From Elgaria multicarinata webbii (taxonomy: Eukaryota; Chordata; Lepidosauria; Squamata; Anguidae): a stretch of DNA of 64,000 bases. Made by a program: the position numbers and the translations under genes. Shown here piece after piece: positions 12,320-24,814 of this stretch. Below the pieces are notes generated by a model, which did no database searches, was not told the origin of the DNA, and worked only from the letters and a program-made list of their open reading frames with translations. Location: contig NC_086178.1 in the NCBI RefSeq assembly GCF_023053635.1, forward strand, positions 33,407,226-33,471,225. The letters are read 5' to 3'. Each line of letters opens with the position of its first letter. Within the stretch, counting starts at the first letter, position 1.

Positions 12320-13066
12320 TGAAGTAACCACCTGTTTTGATTACTGCAGTGCATTGTACATGGGGTTGTCTTTGAAGACAGTGCAGAAAATTCAGCTAGT
12401 ATAAAATATGACAGCAAGAGTACTGATAGGGTCCAGGCATTATGACCATATTACACCAGGACTTCATTACATCATCATTCTTCACTGGCTCCTGATCCAT
12501 TCCTAGACCAATTGAAAATGGTGGTTCTAACCTGTACAGCCCTTCATAGCTTGAAGCCACAGTACCTGAAGAATTGCCTCTTCTAACCAGTGCCCTGAGA
12601 TAATCAACAAAGGCGCTGCATTGAGTGCCTCCACATGTTCAAATACTGTGGATGAACCCACGAGAAAGGACCGTTTCATAGTGCCTTGCGCCCAGTTATA
12701 GAATGCCCTCCCCTGAGAGATCAACTTGACTCCTTCTTCCTATGCCAGAGACACTTTTTATTCACACAAGCTTTTAAAACTCTGTATATTTGAGTTGCTG
12801 TGGTGTGTGTTAGGTAGTGTTTAACTCTAAGAACATTTTTTTTGTTCTCTGTATTGCTCCTTCATTATGATTTTAGCCTCTGCTCATTTTAAACAGACTG
12901 ATTTACTGTTGTGCTGATGTGTGTGTGTGTGTGTATGTGTTTTAAAAAAATGTGTGTATGGAATTTTGGATTCCATTTGGATTTTATTTGTGTTATTATT
13001 TTTTGTATTATTATTTTTCACCCTGAGAATAATTACTATAGGCTCGCAAACAAATTGAATGAATGA
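12320..13066 (+). mobile_element. L2/CR1-like LINE, degenerate 3' fragment
   Basis: Plus-strand, heavily mutated copy of the ORF2 C-terminus. The conserved 'DYC.ALY.GL...VQK' and 'HWL' peptides can be traced through 12340-12500, and 'agaatgccctcccctgagag' marks the W/NALP region. An untranslated region and a short ATGA-type tail follow near 13050. The tail ends only about 70 bases before WWTR1 exon A, so the insertion sits close to a splice acceptor. Confidence 0.7.
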
Positions 13067-13133
13067 ATGAAGAAAGAAATATAAGTGAATGCAATGTTAT
13101 CTTAATAATTTCTAAATTGTGTTTGCTCCATAG

Positions 13134-13339
13134 TAATGAATCACCAGCATCAACCACAAATGACACCCAGTACAACTATATCCCAGCAGAGTCACCCTAA
13201 CCCAAATCCACAAGCTGGCTTATTGAACATGCCAAATGCACTGACTTCCCAGCAACAGCAGCAACAGAAGCTGAGGCTCCAAAGGATCCAGATGGAAAGA
13301 GAGAGGATTCGCATGCGCCAGGAGGAACTCATGCGCCAG
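13134..13339 (+). CDS. WWTR1: WWTR1 (TAZ) coding exon: Gln-rich linker and coiled coil
   Basis: Internal exon of the Hippo-pathway transcriptional co-activator TAZ, which binds TEAD factors in the nucleus. The acceptor is 'tttgctccatag' and the donor is CAG|gtatgg. It starts with two bases completing a valine codon and ends in phase 0. The 68 codons read NHQHQPQMTPST, then NMPNALTSQQQQQQ, then the basic/acidic coiled-coil segment LRLQRIQMERERIRMRQEEL. This matches vertebrate TAZ closely and differs from YAP1 (which has [20 protein letters not shown]). The WW-domain and TEAD-binding exons were not found upstream in this window. A 14.1-kb intron follows. Confidence 0.97.
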
Positions 13340-13399
13340 GTATGGCTACATTTTTAGATACACCTCATTATGCTGTGGGCTGCATGATGCCTCAACTGG

Positions 13400-14600
13400 G
13401 AGAGCCCATCATTCTTTCAGCATGGGAGCTTCCCTGACCTTGAAGAGGAAGGTGCAGTCCTATCCGAACTTGGAGGCTGATGGGCATCCTATGTAGAACA
13501 AGAGGAACGTGGAGGTGATTGTCGCCTCTGTCCTTCTCCTGCGCTGCATTTTTGCTAGACGGGTGGTTTTGCCCATCTAACTAGGGCTCTGTGGAGAGGG
13601 GGGGAAGGAGGCTGGGGTTGGCTCATATCCCTGCTTCCTCAGCCCCCTTCCTGCCCACAAAACTTCCTCCTTTTTGTCCTCTCCTAAGTCAATTTTGCAA
13701 GCTTGGAGAGGCAGCCGGCATGTTTCTTTCGATGGGGAGGGAGTGCGGATGGGGTGTTTGGACTCCTTGGTCCGTGAATGGAGTGCTGTCTTTGGCCTCA
13801 GATCCAGGAATCCAAACTATCGTAAGGACTCCCAGATATTGTTTAAGGGCTATAGGATTGCTCTCTAAATATTTTTTTATTTCTTTTTTTAAGAGGGTTG
13901 AAATTTGTAGAGTCAGGAGAAGTCTTGCATTCAAATAATCACAGAATCTCCTGATTTGGGCGCTCACCTTTCCCCACAATGAGGGAGCACACAGACCCAA
14001 GGTTTGTTCCAAGTCTCATCTCTGGCAGAATCCTATGATGGAAAGAAGCACATGAACAGGCAATACAGTGGCAATGATCTCCTCATGGGCTCTGCTCCTA
14101 CTGGTGGCTGGTGCCCACACGACCATCACTTGAAGATCCTTTCAATGACAAAAGCTGCAATACTCCCAAGGGCTTGTTCTTAAGTCTGTTTCAGCAGTTT
14201 GGGGCCAGCTGTGTAATTTGCCATCACTTCACACTTGCAAATGTCGGAAGATGTACATCATTAACAATTATACTCTGGCTGGAGACTTTTCTCATTGTCT
14301 TTGCATTACGCATTTTTGGACTTTTAAATGTGATTTAAGGTTCGGTTTTTGTATTGACTCACATTGTTCAAAACAAACCTGGTGCTTCCTTTACTGGCTT
14401 TAAGGAAGGCAAGCACTTTGAACAATTGCAGAGGATGTTTTCATATGCAAGGAAGTATTCCCTAGTGATTATTGTGTTTTGCCCAGTATGTTAACCAGTT
14501 TCCTCAGAGAACACAATAAACCAGTGACTCTGAGGAGCAATGTGGGAACTATGTCCTTCTTTTTATGGATGCTATTCCTAGCTTAACAACATACACAGTT
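13400..14600. other. WWTR1 intron with an unclassified repeat
   Basis: 13450-13860 contains a repeat shared with 18600-18780 ('gctgatgggcatcctat', then 'tttttgctagacggg') and with 6390-6670 (the GC-rich 'gccggcatg' part). I cannot place it in a named family. The remainder is plain intronic sequence. Confidence 0.45.
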
Positions 14601-14604
14601 AAGA

Positions 14605-14692
14605 CTGCAATCCTTTACACACTTACCTGGGAGTAAGTCCTATTGAACTTGGTATGTCTTACTTCTGAGTAGATATGCATAGGATTGCACTG
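14605..14692. repeat. 90-bp palindromic element, 'cctatgcatg' family
   Basis: Left arm 'gactgcaatccttta...cttacctgggagtaag' and right arm 'cttacttctgagtag...aggattgcactg' are inverted copies. The same unit occurs at 18174-18270, 34328-34420 and 35143-35214, with partial copies near 15065, 55640 and 61965. It is a very abundant short foldback repeat in squamates, likely non-autonomous. Confidence 0.75.
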
Positions 14693-14699
14693 TAAGCAG

Positions 14700-17600
14700 A
14701 GTTACACACATGCTCACATCACTTCCTCAAAATGCTCTTCCTCTCAACCTTAAAAACCGGGCTGTCAAGGCAATCTTATACATGTCTGTTTAGAAGTAAA
14801 TCCTATGGACTCTACTGGTGCTTAGGACCAAAACAAGATGTTACTTTAAATCCATGTCTATCAGCTGCATCTTTTTTGTTTTTATTCTCAGGTAGATACA
14901 GCCCCTCCCCACATCCGGTCAGGACCCTAGTGGGGGATGTAGTAGGCATCTTTAAGATCCAGATTGAATGCCCTGCACATACTCTAGAGTAAAAATGACA
15001 TAGCTGCTAGATTTGGATTTAAAATGTTTGTTTTGATCCTTACTCTCTGGAAAGTGTGTATAAAATTGCAGCCTTACGCTGCTATTTTATGTTCACTTAC
15101 TTGGAAGTAAGTTCTACAGAACTTTAGCATAAACATGGATAGGATCAGGATGCAAGAGATCTAAAATAAAGGGTGAGTAGGGGGAACTCTCATGCCAACA
15201 GCGTCCTTTTGCCTTTGGGATTTGTGCCTGACCTCCTTTGGCTATTCCAGGATAACATTTGTTTATACTGTATTTAGTAATACAGTCTCACATTTCTTGG
15301 CAGCAAACTGAAGTATGTTTTCTATTTGTGCAATGACACCAGTTGGCATATCGTTTCTGGAGGTTTATTAATGCTCAGTCAGATGCACCAGGTTGCTTAG
15401 CAGGGTATATCAAAATTTGAGCCTTGAAATCCTTTCCCCCCATCATTTTGTTTCTTTGTTTATGACTAGTGAAGTTATAAGAGGAAGTTCCGTGTCATTT
15501 CTCATCTGAAAACTCTTCATCTGTTTCTATTTAAAGGCCAATAGTAAAAGTGAATACAAAAATGGATTTTTTATGATATTTATTGGCCTGAACTTAACAG
15601 TGTTGGGTGCTTCAATTGGATGGTGTTGCATTATTCAGATGGAGTATCTTGTTTCTGTGCCATTCATACATGTTTTGAGAACAGGAGTGTTCCTCTTAAT
15701 AGGATCATAAGTAATATAAGGGGAGTTCAGGCAAACAGTCTCATATGTTAAAAACATATATATGAGAGCTAATCATTATAAATGTATCATAGTCATACAT
15801 TTCTTCACTTTTGAGTTTTTCCTAAGTTGTAGTCTAAACAGACCTCCTTCTTGTCTGATCAAAATGTCATAAAAAATAGAAGCCAAGAACGATAGATACA
15901 TCAGAACTAATTCTCCTTGATATTTCTCCCAGCTATTCAAAATTTCTCCAGGTATCAAGTTCTCCTTTCAAGCCATTCTCCAAGCTCATTTACATAACCC
16001 TTAAAGCAACCATAGCCCTTAAAACTCTGATTTCAGAGTTGCTCTAGCTCATACTTTGCAGGCTCAGTTCAAACATAGCAGAATACCATGGTGTTCTACT
16101 GTGTGAATGAGCCACATTGAGCCTCAGGCTGACGTGCTCCTCTTCTTCCTCTTTTGAAGTGTTTGCATCCACTTTTAAACAAACCACAGTTCCTTGTAAT
16201 GTCCAGACCTGGGGAACTGCAGATTGTTTAAAATATGCTAGTGAGGACAAACCAGGTTCAAGCCATGTTTAGTTATGTTAATGATATTATGTTCTCAGAG
16301 CAGAGCTCCTGCCGGATGCTCTGTTCCTTCCCATGCCCTGTCGGACTTACTGTATTTTCCTTCCATCTGTTGAAGGGGAAAAATGAGTCTCTCCCATTAC
16401 TTACAATGGGAGACATACATTTAGTGATCCAGAGTGGCAAAAAAGATTCTAGGGAGGAGATGTAATGCAATAATTTCTGAAGATAAATAGGTCTAGGTTT
16501 GCGCAATACCTAGGTGAGAGACCATCGTGGGTGAGGTATCAATGTAATAAGAAAAAATATGGATGGACTTTAATTGTTTACAATTTTATTTTATATTTTG
16601 GTATGTGATGGCGTTTGCTTTGTTTATATTTTTGTATTATACGATTATACATTTCTCACAAAAAATTAATGTAAGGTTGAACCTAACACACATTATTTAG
16701 AACGAACACACAGGCAAAGGTCGGGAACTGCTTAATATGGAACACAAGCATAAGTTCTTGGTGTATTCTTAATATCATAAGCATCAAACAGCTAATGGCG
16801 GAGTATCTCTATCTGGCATCTTCCAGAGACGACGCCAGATAGATGAGCCATTAAATTATGACACATTAGTTTTGCTTGTGTGCGTTTTAATTTTTAATCT
16901 TGCAAGCCAGTGTGGCTGCATGCCTATAACAAAAGTCCAACATAACAAGGATTTGTATGTGGATGGGGAATGGGTTTGTCAGAGGAAACCCTCCTTCTCA
17001 GGAAGAGGCATTTAGATGTGAGTTACTGTGGCACTACTAGGCAGGATTAAAATATTGGCTCTGCAAGACTGCTTCCAGTGTAACTCAGCCTCAAGTTTCA
17101 TCTCATACTTCCTGGTCCACGTAGCTCTTTGCACCTGCGGTGTGCTGAATTATGGCTCCAATTTGGCACCCCTGAAAAACAGTCCACAGCTAAAGTAGCT
17201 TTTTGAAAGATGGTGCTGCTTGAACCCCTCGAGTTCTACAGCACTGCAGTTGTGCCTGCTAATTTTAGCAGAGAGATTATCTTTTGCCCCCACCCCCGCT
17301 AGTGGTTTAAAAAAAGAAATGGTGTTGCGATCCCTGGCGCACGGCCTTTTTATCAGCAGGAACTTCTGTGAACTTCCTGTCAGCAATCTGAGCGGTACTG
17401 AGGCCTGGGCAGTATGGTAGAGAGGGCAGCAGCCCCCTGAAGGGGTGTCATTGTCCAAGCGTTTTCCTAGCTGTCTTAATCCTTCACTGTGGCCTTTTCT
17501 TTCTTTCTTTTTCTCTCTCTCGTATTAATGCAACCTGTTTAAGGGGCGCGGTTAGAAATGCTGAGTAAGCTTGTGTGCTTGCTGCTAGGCAACAGAAAGG

Positions 17601-17900
17601 AGGTGAAGAGGGTTTGGGTGAAAGGGAGTGGAATTCTTTTCAACAGGCCTCTCGCCTCGAGGATGGGTCTCCAGCCTGACGGCAGCTGCTGGCTGCCTGA
17701 CAGCGGGCTTCCTCTGCAGAAATTTCTGACGCTGCAGCTGCCCTGCCTGAAGTGACACACCCAGCAGCGAAAGAATACACAGCTCTCGAGTTGTCCGGTG
17801 AACGGATGGTATTTCTTCCCCCCTCTCCACCACACCACTTCGTATTTAGAAGGTGGGGCAGTATCAGCTCCCTCCTCCAACCCCAACCACCTTCAAGAAA
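14700..17900. other. WWTR1 intron, largely unique sequence
   Basis: No exon found. 15065-15140 is a worn partial copy of the 90-bp palindromic family. Around 16780-16870 there is a short inverted pair ('tatctggcatc' with 'gacgccagata') in AT-rich sequence with no repeat match that I recognise; it could be a conserved element but I cannot show that. 17490-17520 is a pyrimidine-rich run. Confidence 0.4.
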
Positions 17901-17918
17901 AGTTATTTTCAGCTTTCT

Positions 17919-18047
17919 CCAACCTGGTGTTCTCCAGATGTTTTGGACTTCACTTCCCAGCATTCCTGACTGCTGGCCATGGTGGCTGTGTTGGATGGGA
18001 GTTGAAGTCCAACACAGCTGGAAGGCACTAGGTTCAAGAAGGTTGGG
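17919..18047. repeat. Foldback element, 'ctccagatgttttggact' family
   Basis: Left arm 'caacctggtgttctccagat' and the matching 'ggcactaggttcaagaaggt' at the right, with an inner inverted pair 'cttcacttcccagcattcc' / 'ggatgggagttgaag'. Copies of the same family lie at 22930, 29968, 39586, 43899, 44157 and 48259. It looks like a non-autonomous DNA transposon with subterminal palindromes. Confidence 0.7.
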
Positions 18048-18173
18048 CTCTCTGCATTGAGAGAGCTGATTTAGTTTAATAACATTAAAATGCAATTAAT
18101 ATTTCAGACACAGATTTGTAATTTCTTTTTTCCCTTCTACTCTCCACCCCCCCACACCTCTACTGGTTTGAAA

Positions 18174-18270
18174 TTGTGCAGTGAAATCCTATGCATGTTT
18201 ACTCTGAACTTTAAGCCTCATTTTGTTCCATGGGATTTGCTCCCTTGTAAGTATATTTAGGATTGCAGCC
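18174..18270. repeat. 90-bp palindromic element, 'cctatgcatg' family
   Basis: Reads 'gcagtgaaatcctatgcatg' at the left and 'tatttaggattgcagcc' at the right, inverted with respect to each other. Confidence 0.75.
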
Positions 18271-18599
18271 AAAGTGGCCTAACAATGGTAACTGGGCTTT
18301 GAACAGTTTCCCTGGTTAATCTTTCATGTCGATAAGAAAGCAACATTATTAGATACTTCCCTAAGAGTTGTTTCGAAGGAAGTGCCTTATTTGTGTACAA
18401 TTCACACACATTTTAAGAACTAGAGTATAACATTTTTCCCCCCATGTGGATCATATTTTTGTGCAATCTGTTGGGGATATCACAGAATTATTTTTAGTTT
18501 AACTTCTTACAATACAAAGAGCTATACACTTTCTGATGGACAGATGCAAACAAAATGCAGAGGCTAGGCTAATATTTCTATGGAGAAACCCAGAGTACA

Positions 18600-18930
18600 A
18601 ACTCCACTTGAAAGGACTTTAAAGGCACAATCCTATCAGGATGCCCATCAGCCTTCAAACTCAGAGGCTGACGGGCATCCTATACAGAGCAGGAAGAGTG
18701 CAGAGGCAATCTTTGCCTCCCTATTCTTTCCATGCTTCATTTTTGCTAGACGGGAGGTTTTGCCCATCTAGCTGAGATGTCCGGGGGGGTGGGGAGACTG
18801 AGAAGGCCGGAAAGTTTCCTGTGGGCTTGTGGATTTCCTTTGGGCAACTGGTTGGCCACTGTGTGAACAGAATGCTGGACGAGATGGACCTTTAGTCTCA
18901 TCCAGCGTGGCTTTTCTTGTGTTCTTATGA
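18600..18930 (+). repeat. Composite repeat: unclassified unit plus CR1-like 3' end
   Basis: 18610-18780 matches the unit at 13450-13590. 18830-18930 matches the end of the element at 41640-41725: 'actggttggccactgtgtga' followed by a segment ending in 'cttgtgttcttatga'. This is typical of a CR1-like LINE or derived SINE terminus. Confidence 0.5.
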
Positions 18931-18934
18931 CTCT

Positions 18935-19310
18935 CATGAGGGGCGACAGGGGGAGTATAACCCTGTTGATTCTCCTTGACTTCTCTGTAGCCTTCAATAC
19001 CATCAACCTGATATCCTTCTAGAGAAGTGTCAGGGTTAGGTGTGGGCAAGACTGCTTTCAGTGGTTCCACTGAACTTGCCTGGACAAATGTTTTCAGAAG
19101 GTGGTGCAGGGGGAATTCTGCTCAATTCTGTGGCATCTTTGCTTCGAGGTCCCATCTTACCCACATGCTGCTTAAAATCTACATGAACCTACTGAGTGAG
19201 GTCATTCTGGGGTTTGGAGTGCATTGTCATCAGTGTGCAGATGACACACAGCTCTATTTCTTTTCAGTGACAGATGTGGCTGTGTGTGTGTGTGAACTAT
19301 GATCCTTTCT
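18935..19310 (+). mobile_element. L2/CR1-like LINE reverse-transcriptase fragment
   Basis: Two reverse-transcriptase motifs are visible. Motif A is LLILLDFSVAFNTINL near 18963-19010, where the usual SAAFDT has drifted. Motif C is HCHQCADDTQLYFF in the 19027-19302 frame, preceded by LLKIYMNLLSEVI. The two lie in different frames, so it is a broken fragment lacking endonuclease and tail. Confidence 0.8.
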
Positions 19311-20445
19311 AGACTAGTGTAAGTGTACTTTTTCCACTTAAGCAGAAATAGTACTCTTATTCTCCTGCACTTACCTTAAATGTAAAGAAGTAAATTGAGT
19401 CAATCTTTGGTCACTCTCGATCATTTTAGAACTCAGAAGAAATGAAAATCTGAATAAATTTGGGCTCCTTTTTACTTGCTTCTGTTTTTCTGTTCTGCTA
19501 GCACTGTTGTCACCTGTGGGGCCACGGGGGCTAGAAATCTGTTTTGTTGCAGCTTAAGTTAAAGGTGGAAGCCTCAGGATTCCAGGAGGAAACTTGCGGT
19601 GTTACACATGGAAACAGAACAATTTGAGGAATGGGAATGCCAGAGCAGAGTCTGAACGTTCAGTTGTTGCCCTGCATCAGAGAACCCATGGGACGGAAGT
19701 ATAAGCGAGGAGAAACTTGAAACTAGACCCTTCCCACATTCTAAAGGGGCAATTTAGCAGCTGTGCATGCGCAGCGAGCTATTTTTGCTGGGAAGGGATC
19801 CATGAAATGTGACGGGAGATTTCTGAAATCATTTGGCGTATAGTTAAAAAGCTGGTTACGTCAAGGGTCTGGTGTGTGTGTGTATGTGCGCGCGCGCAGA
19901 GACAGTAAATAATCCAATATGCTCCAGCCCTTTGAAGCCTTTACACATGTTGGCAACTGCTGAAGGAGAAAACATTCTAGTGCTGCTGCAATGGCAGGCA
20001 TTTGGGCGCTGTTGCAATGTCGCACAGCTGCCTTGATCTTCCCTTTTTGTTTCCACTGGCTCCTCTCCCCTTTGCAGCAGTAGAAGCAGCACCGAAGAGA
20101 AGAGGATGCAAGGGCTGTGTGGCTTTAGTAATTTCTAGTAAATGTCTGTGAGAGTGGCATGATTGGCCTGCAAGAGTCACTCCCTTCGCCAGATGACCAG
20201 GTGCGCTCTTGAGAAGTGACGTCTTTCGTGGTGCGTGCTCGCAAAACTGTCAGCCGCTTGGCACCACAGACGCAGGCCTCAAACACTTCTCAGTCTCTTT
20301 TTATGGTTGCAAATCCTGAGAGATATTCCTGTGCAAGTGGGTAGCAAATTATCTTGTGGATAAATTGTGTGTGTGCTTGTTTAGTGGAAGAGATGGTAGT
20401 TTCTAGCACAAGGTTCAGCTGTGGTGGCAAGGAAGCAGTTTCTTA
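19311..20445. other. WWTR1 intron, largely unique
   Basis: No exon, RNA gene or repeat family recognised. 19868-19898 holds an alternating TG/CG run (gtgtgtgtgtatgtgcgcgc), a possible Z-DNA-forming tract. Confidence 0.4.
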
Positions 20446-20450
20446 TTTAA

Positions 20451-20698
20451 ACTGAGAGCCAGTGTGGTGTAGTGGCTAAGGTGTTGGACTGGGAGTCGGG
20501 AGATCCGTGTTCTAGTCCCCACTCGGCCATGGAAACCCACTGGGTGACTTTGGGCCAGTCACAGACTCTCAGCCCAACCTACCTCACAGGGTTGTTGTTG
20601 TGAGGATAACATGGAGAGGAGGAGGAGGATTATTTATGCCGCCTTGGGTTCCTTGGAGGAAAAAAGGCGGGATATAAATGTAATAAATAAATTAAAAA
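20451..20698 (+). repeat. tRNA-derived SINE with LINE-type tail
   Basis: The 5' tRNA-like part has A box 'gtgtagtggctaagg' and B box 'gttctagtcccca'. The core region is 'actgggtgactttgggccag', then 'caacctacctcacagggttg'. The 3' end 'ggcgggatataaatgtaata' is shared with CR1/L2-like LINEs, implying it used that machinery. A second plus copy is at 36126-36330 and a minus copy at 20920-21105. Confidence 0.9.
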
Positions 20699-20919
20699 AG
20701 GACCCCCAAAGAATTATATTTTAAAACTTGGATTATGTGGATTTATAAATATGAATATGCATTCTTTTTTTCAAGGGTGATTTTACAGCTTTGAACTACC
20801 TGTAGTCAATTTTAGAAAGGCGGAGAATAATAAGCCTTAAATAAATGAAAATCTGAAGGGACAATTTTCTGGATAAAAATATATTTTATTTTATGTGTTT
20901 CGTTTTTTTTAACCCACCC

Positions 20920-21105
20920 ACTCTCCACGGAGCTCAGAGCAGTATATGTGATTCTCCTCCAACCCATTTTATTCTCACAGCAACCCTGTGAGGTAGCTTA
21001 AGGTGAGAAGTAGTGACTTGCCAAAGACACAAAGTAGGATTCATGATGACTTAGGGCAATTCTGAAGCCAGGTCTTTCCAGTTCTAGACTAACATGCTAT
21101 TTCCG
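20920..21105 (-). repeat. tRNA-derived SINE, diverged minus-strand copy
   Basis: 'tattctcacagcaaccctgtgaggtagctta' is the reverse complement of the core of the SINE at 20451. The tRNA-like head is worn ('aggtctttccagttctagac'). Confidence 0.65.
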
Positions 21106-21109
21106 GAGT

Positions 21110-22925
21110 CCCCAATGTGGTGCCTGTGAGGATCAATGTGCTTACAGACACCTCCAATGGCACTCTCCAGGCCCCCTGGGCTATTTATTTAATTAAGAGT
21201 TTTAAAAATGAATTATATATTTAACCAGGAGGCTGTTTTTCCCCAAGACATTGTGCTACCTGAGGCAAAGAACAAGTTGGCACCCCCAGCTTCACATATG
21301 GAAGCCAACCAGACTGGCCGTTGAGTCTTTCTTCAACTCTGACTTGGGGGGCAGGACAGCGTCTGGCACTGCACCTGAAAACAGCAGGCTAGCTTTAGGC
21401 AGCCCTGGGCAGGCCATATGGCATACACCTCTCCATCCTCCAACATCTCATTAGTGTTCGTCAGCCCACCCCAGCATCCACTGCCTGAGGTGACTGCCTC
21501 GCTTTGCCTGATAGTGGGACCAGCCTTGACATAGGCATCAGTACAGGGAAGAAAAAGAGCCACAGAAACCATATGCATAGGCAATCCTGTAACTTGCAAG
21601 TCTTGGGTATGCTAATATGACTGCACCCATGACTCTAAAAACCTCTACGTGGAAATGCCCTTTGTGATGTCTTATAAAAACATGCAAATCAATGTGTCAT
21701 AGTTCCTTCCATGTCTTGGACCCCCTGAGCAACTCCTTAAGCATTTCTTACCTCCTTAAGAATCCCACCTTCCTCTTTTTACCATGCCCTTCCCAGTAAT
21801 ATGGGATTTAGGCTGTAGACATGGAGTGAGTGACACTCCAAACACTTGCGGCTAATCACAACAGTTTACTAGTGAATTAAAGCAGCCAAATTACAATAAA
21901 GGTGTTTAGTCAATAGAGCTGAGTGATAGAAAAGGCAGGTTCTTTACTCTAAGCTGCACCTAGACTTCTTCATGCTACATCTTTCTGCTCCTTCCTTGTG
22001 GTCTGGTCTTTCTCTGGCTCTGCTCTGGCTGGCTCTCTCACTCTTTTATACCCTCTTCCCCTAAAACAGAAAGTACTGTTCCCACTTTGAAGAAATGAAG
22101 CTTCACCATAGAATAAACCTTTACCAGAGAAATGAAACTCCAGGACTCTAAGGCCTGACTATTACCATGCCTCAGTAGGCCTCAAACCTTTACACAGTGC
22201 CCACATATTCAGTTTGTGACTTCATATGGCTTTGCGTCTAGTCTTCAGAACAGAGAGGCAGGCTGAAGGAAGACCTTTGGGGCTCTCATTCAGGAGTGCC
22301 ACAAACTCCCACTGCTAGCACTGCTCAAGTCACCTGAGCTGCCAGCTAGCCACCCACCCTGTAAACAAATGCAGCAACGCACATAAAGGAATATCCCTGC
22401 TAAGACTAGGGTGCCAGTGATTGCTGAGCATCATCAAATGTGTGAGGCAGCCTTAGACTCGCAGACCAGAGGGCGTGGCTGTAATTGAGTAACCCAGCGC
22501 TATGCTACATTCCATTTATTAATTTGTAAATTACTAGTGCATTTACAGAGTTTACATACCTACGTCATATAAACAATGGCCTGTCTCGCACATCCTAAGC
22601 CACAACTTTCCCCCAAGAGCTAATTAGAAACAAACAGCAAAAAAAGAAAGAAAGAAAGAAAGAAAGTGCAAGTCAGGAAGAAGAGGGGGGGAAAGAGGGA
22701 GAGAAAAACAGGAAAGGGGAAGTGTAGGCCAGTATGAGCTTCAGTACTGAAAGCTATCAATGTCCTGCCAAATAACGGTGTAAACTTCAGGGGTCCTTTC
22801 CTTCACACTGACCTCTAACATTCCTACCCCCTGCCCAATAGGACTGCAGTGGCAAGACTTCTAGTCTTGAAATACCATCAAGTAAGCTTTTGGCCATCAG
22901 GGAAGTTCATTGGACCCATTTAGCA
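21110..22925. other. WWTR1 intron, unique sequence and a GAAA microsatellite
   Basis: No exon recognised. 22640-22666 is a (GAAA)n run followed by purine-rich sequence to about 22720. Confidence 0.4.
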
Positions 22926-22929
22926 GTCT

Positions 22930-23035
22930 CTCCCAACTACAAACCCCAGCATCCCTAGGCAGCATGGCAATTGACCGTGCTGGCTGGGAATAATGGGAGT
23001 TTTAGTCTGACACATTTGGAAAGTATTGTCTTGAG
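22930..23035. repeat. Foldback element, 'ctccagatgttttggact' family (worn)
   Basis: 'ctacaaaccccagcatccc' paired with 'aataatgggagttttagtct' identifies a degenerate copy of the family at 17919. Confidence 0.5.
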
Positions 23036-23104
23036 GAGACTGCATACAGTATCATATTTTGAAAGCACCTACCAGAACCAAATGACTAAAGGTAAATAAT
23101 CGGC

Positions 23105-23418
23105 CAGTTCGCATGACACAACAACCCATGGGCTGTCAGATATGAGTGGGAGTGAGCAGACACGTTGCCTGTAGTGCACCCGCTACTTCTGCTTTTACTT
23201 AGCAATGCACAATGGGCTCCTTTTTAGGTTGCTTGGCATGTTGTCCGAACCCGGAACACTTAGCTCCTAAACAACCCAGTACTCCTGGTTTGAACGTCAT
23301 GCTAAGCAACCTATGAAGGAGCTGATCATGGTTGCTGAGTAAAAGCAGGCAGCACATCCACCCTGTGCTTCTTGTGCATGATACCCCACAGGTTGTTTAA
23401 ACAGGGCAATGTCAAACC
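23105..23418. repeat. Large palindromic repeat
   Basis: Outer arms 'gcatgacacaacaacccat' and 'ccacaggttgtttaaac', and longer inner arms: 'ttctgcttttacttagcaat' against 'ttgctgagtaaaagcaggca', and 'aggttgcttggcatg' against 'catgctaagcaacct'. About 310 bp in all. It is related by its ends to 47985-48205 and is likely a non-autonomous DNA transposon. Confidence 0.65.
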
Positions 23419-23419
23419 A

Positions 23420-24810
23420 GGGCAGTGTAGATGAGGACGAATCAAGGTTAATTCAGTACATGCCCCAAATCAATAATTTGAGGGCAGCTCCAAAAACCCA
23501 AACCGAAGCAAAACAAAACACCATGTACACAAGCTCACTGGCAGGGGTCCTGTATCTACCACACGAAGATAAAGTTAAGACCTGAGTCAAGGCCACATTT
23601 GAGAAAGCCAGTAGGAGAAGTGAGGGACCAGAACAGAATTTTCTTTGTAATAGAAGAATCTTGTGTACTAATGGCAAACTCATTCTCCAAGTGTGGATCT
23701 TTATGTAGCTAAAACAGTCCCAAACAGAGAGAGAGATTCAGAGATGCTCCAATGTTTGCAGAAATACCAAAACAACAACAACCAGAAATCAACCAACCTT
23801 TGTGTTGTTTTTTTGTTTTGTTTTTTAATTCTTAAAAGTTGGGGGGGGGCTATGGAGACCCCAGAGTAACCCAATGAGGACTGAGCATGCTTCCGTGCCC
23901 ACTCCCCGCTGTCTTTAATAAAACATACACTCATGAAGATATGGAATGTAGTCTTGGTAAGATCGAGAAACTTACATATTTCACTGAGGACTGAAAGGCA
24001 CAAGGCGTGAATATTACAGTCATAGAGGAGGGTGCCAAATGTACTCTGCTTCTTAAACTAGGCTTGATTCCTATTTCAGTTCCAGAAGCAGTATCATTAG
24101 ATTTCCAGAGTGACAAGTGATTGGATCAGCTCATCTGGGCAACAGAAAATAGCCAGTGGTATTAAATTGCAAGTACGTACTGTGATAATTCCTGCAACTT
24201 CAGTAGGTGTGGAGAGTGCAGCAGGCCAGAGCAAAAGTGACCTGTCTTGCCATGCCTTTGTACTGGGAAGGAAGCATTTAAGAATAAAACTGTAATGGTC
24301 TGATACTTACCTTGCTCTTGAAATGTTAAGCAGCCTAAATATGAAGGCCTGCAGACACATCCAAGATCCTTATGGCATGTCCCAATTCTGTCTTGCACTA
24401 TGTCTGTTATCATGTATAGCACCACCAATGGACAACATGCCTCCAAAAGTACAATTGCCATGCGTACAAAGGCAACATAAGTTACCCAATATATAATTAG
24501 TTGCTACTTACAAGAAAAATGAAGCACATATCAGTGTCCCCTTGAAAGATTTAGGATAAAGAAAGAGAATGTTTATTACTACTTTTTTTAAAAAAGGGGA
24601 AAAAACAGCACTCCCTCACTTTTAGTGCTTGGTGCCTCTTTTTTCCAGACAAAACAGAAATACTGCTAATTCAGGTTTAGGATGCCATGTGTCTTGGATG
24701 GAGATGCATGCTACCTGGTTTGAAGCTTGGAGGCACGCCTTGACCTGATGCTCCTGCCGGATGTGTAGGTGGCATCAGGGGTGAGGAACGCCTCTTTCCA
24801 ACTTCAGCTG
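23420..24810. other. WWTR1 intron, no recognised feature
   Basis: No exon, RNA gene or repeat family recognised here. Confidence 0.4.
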
Positions 24811-24814
24811 GTAT

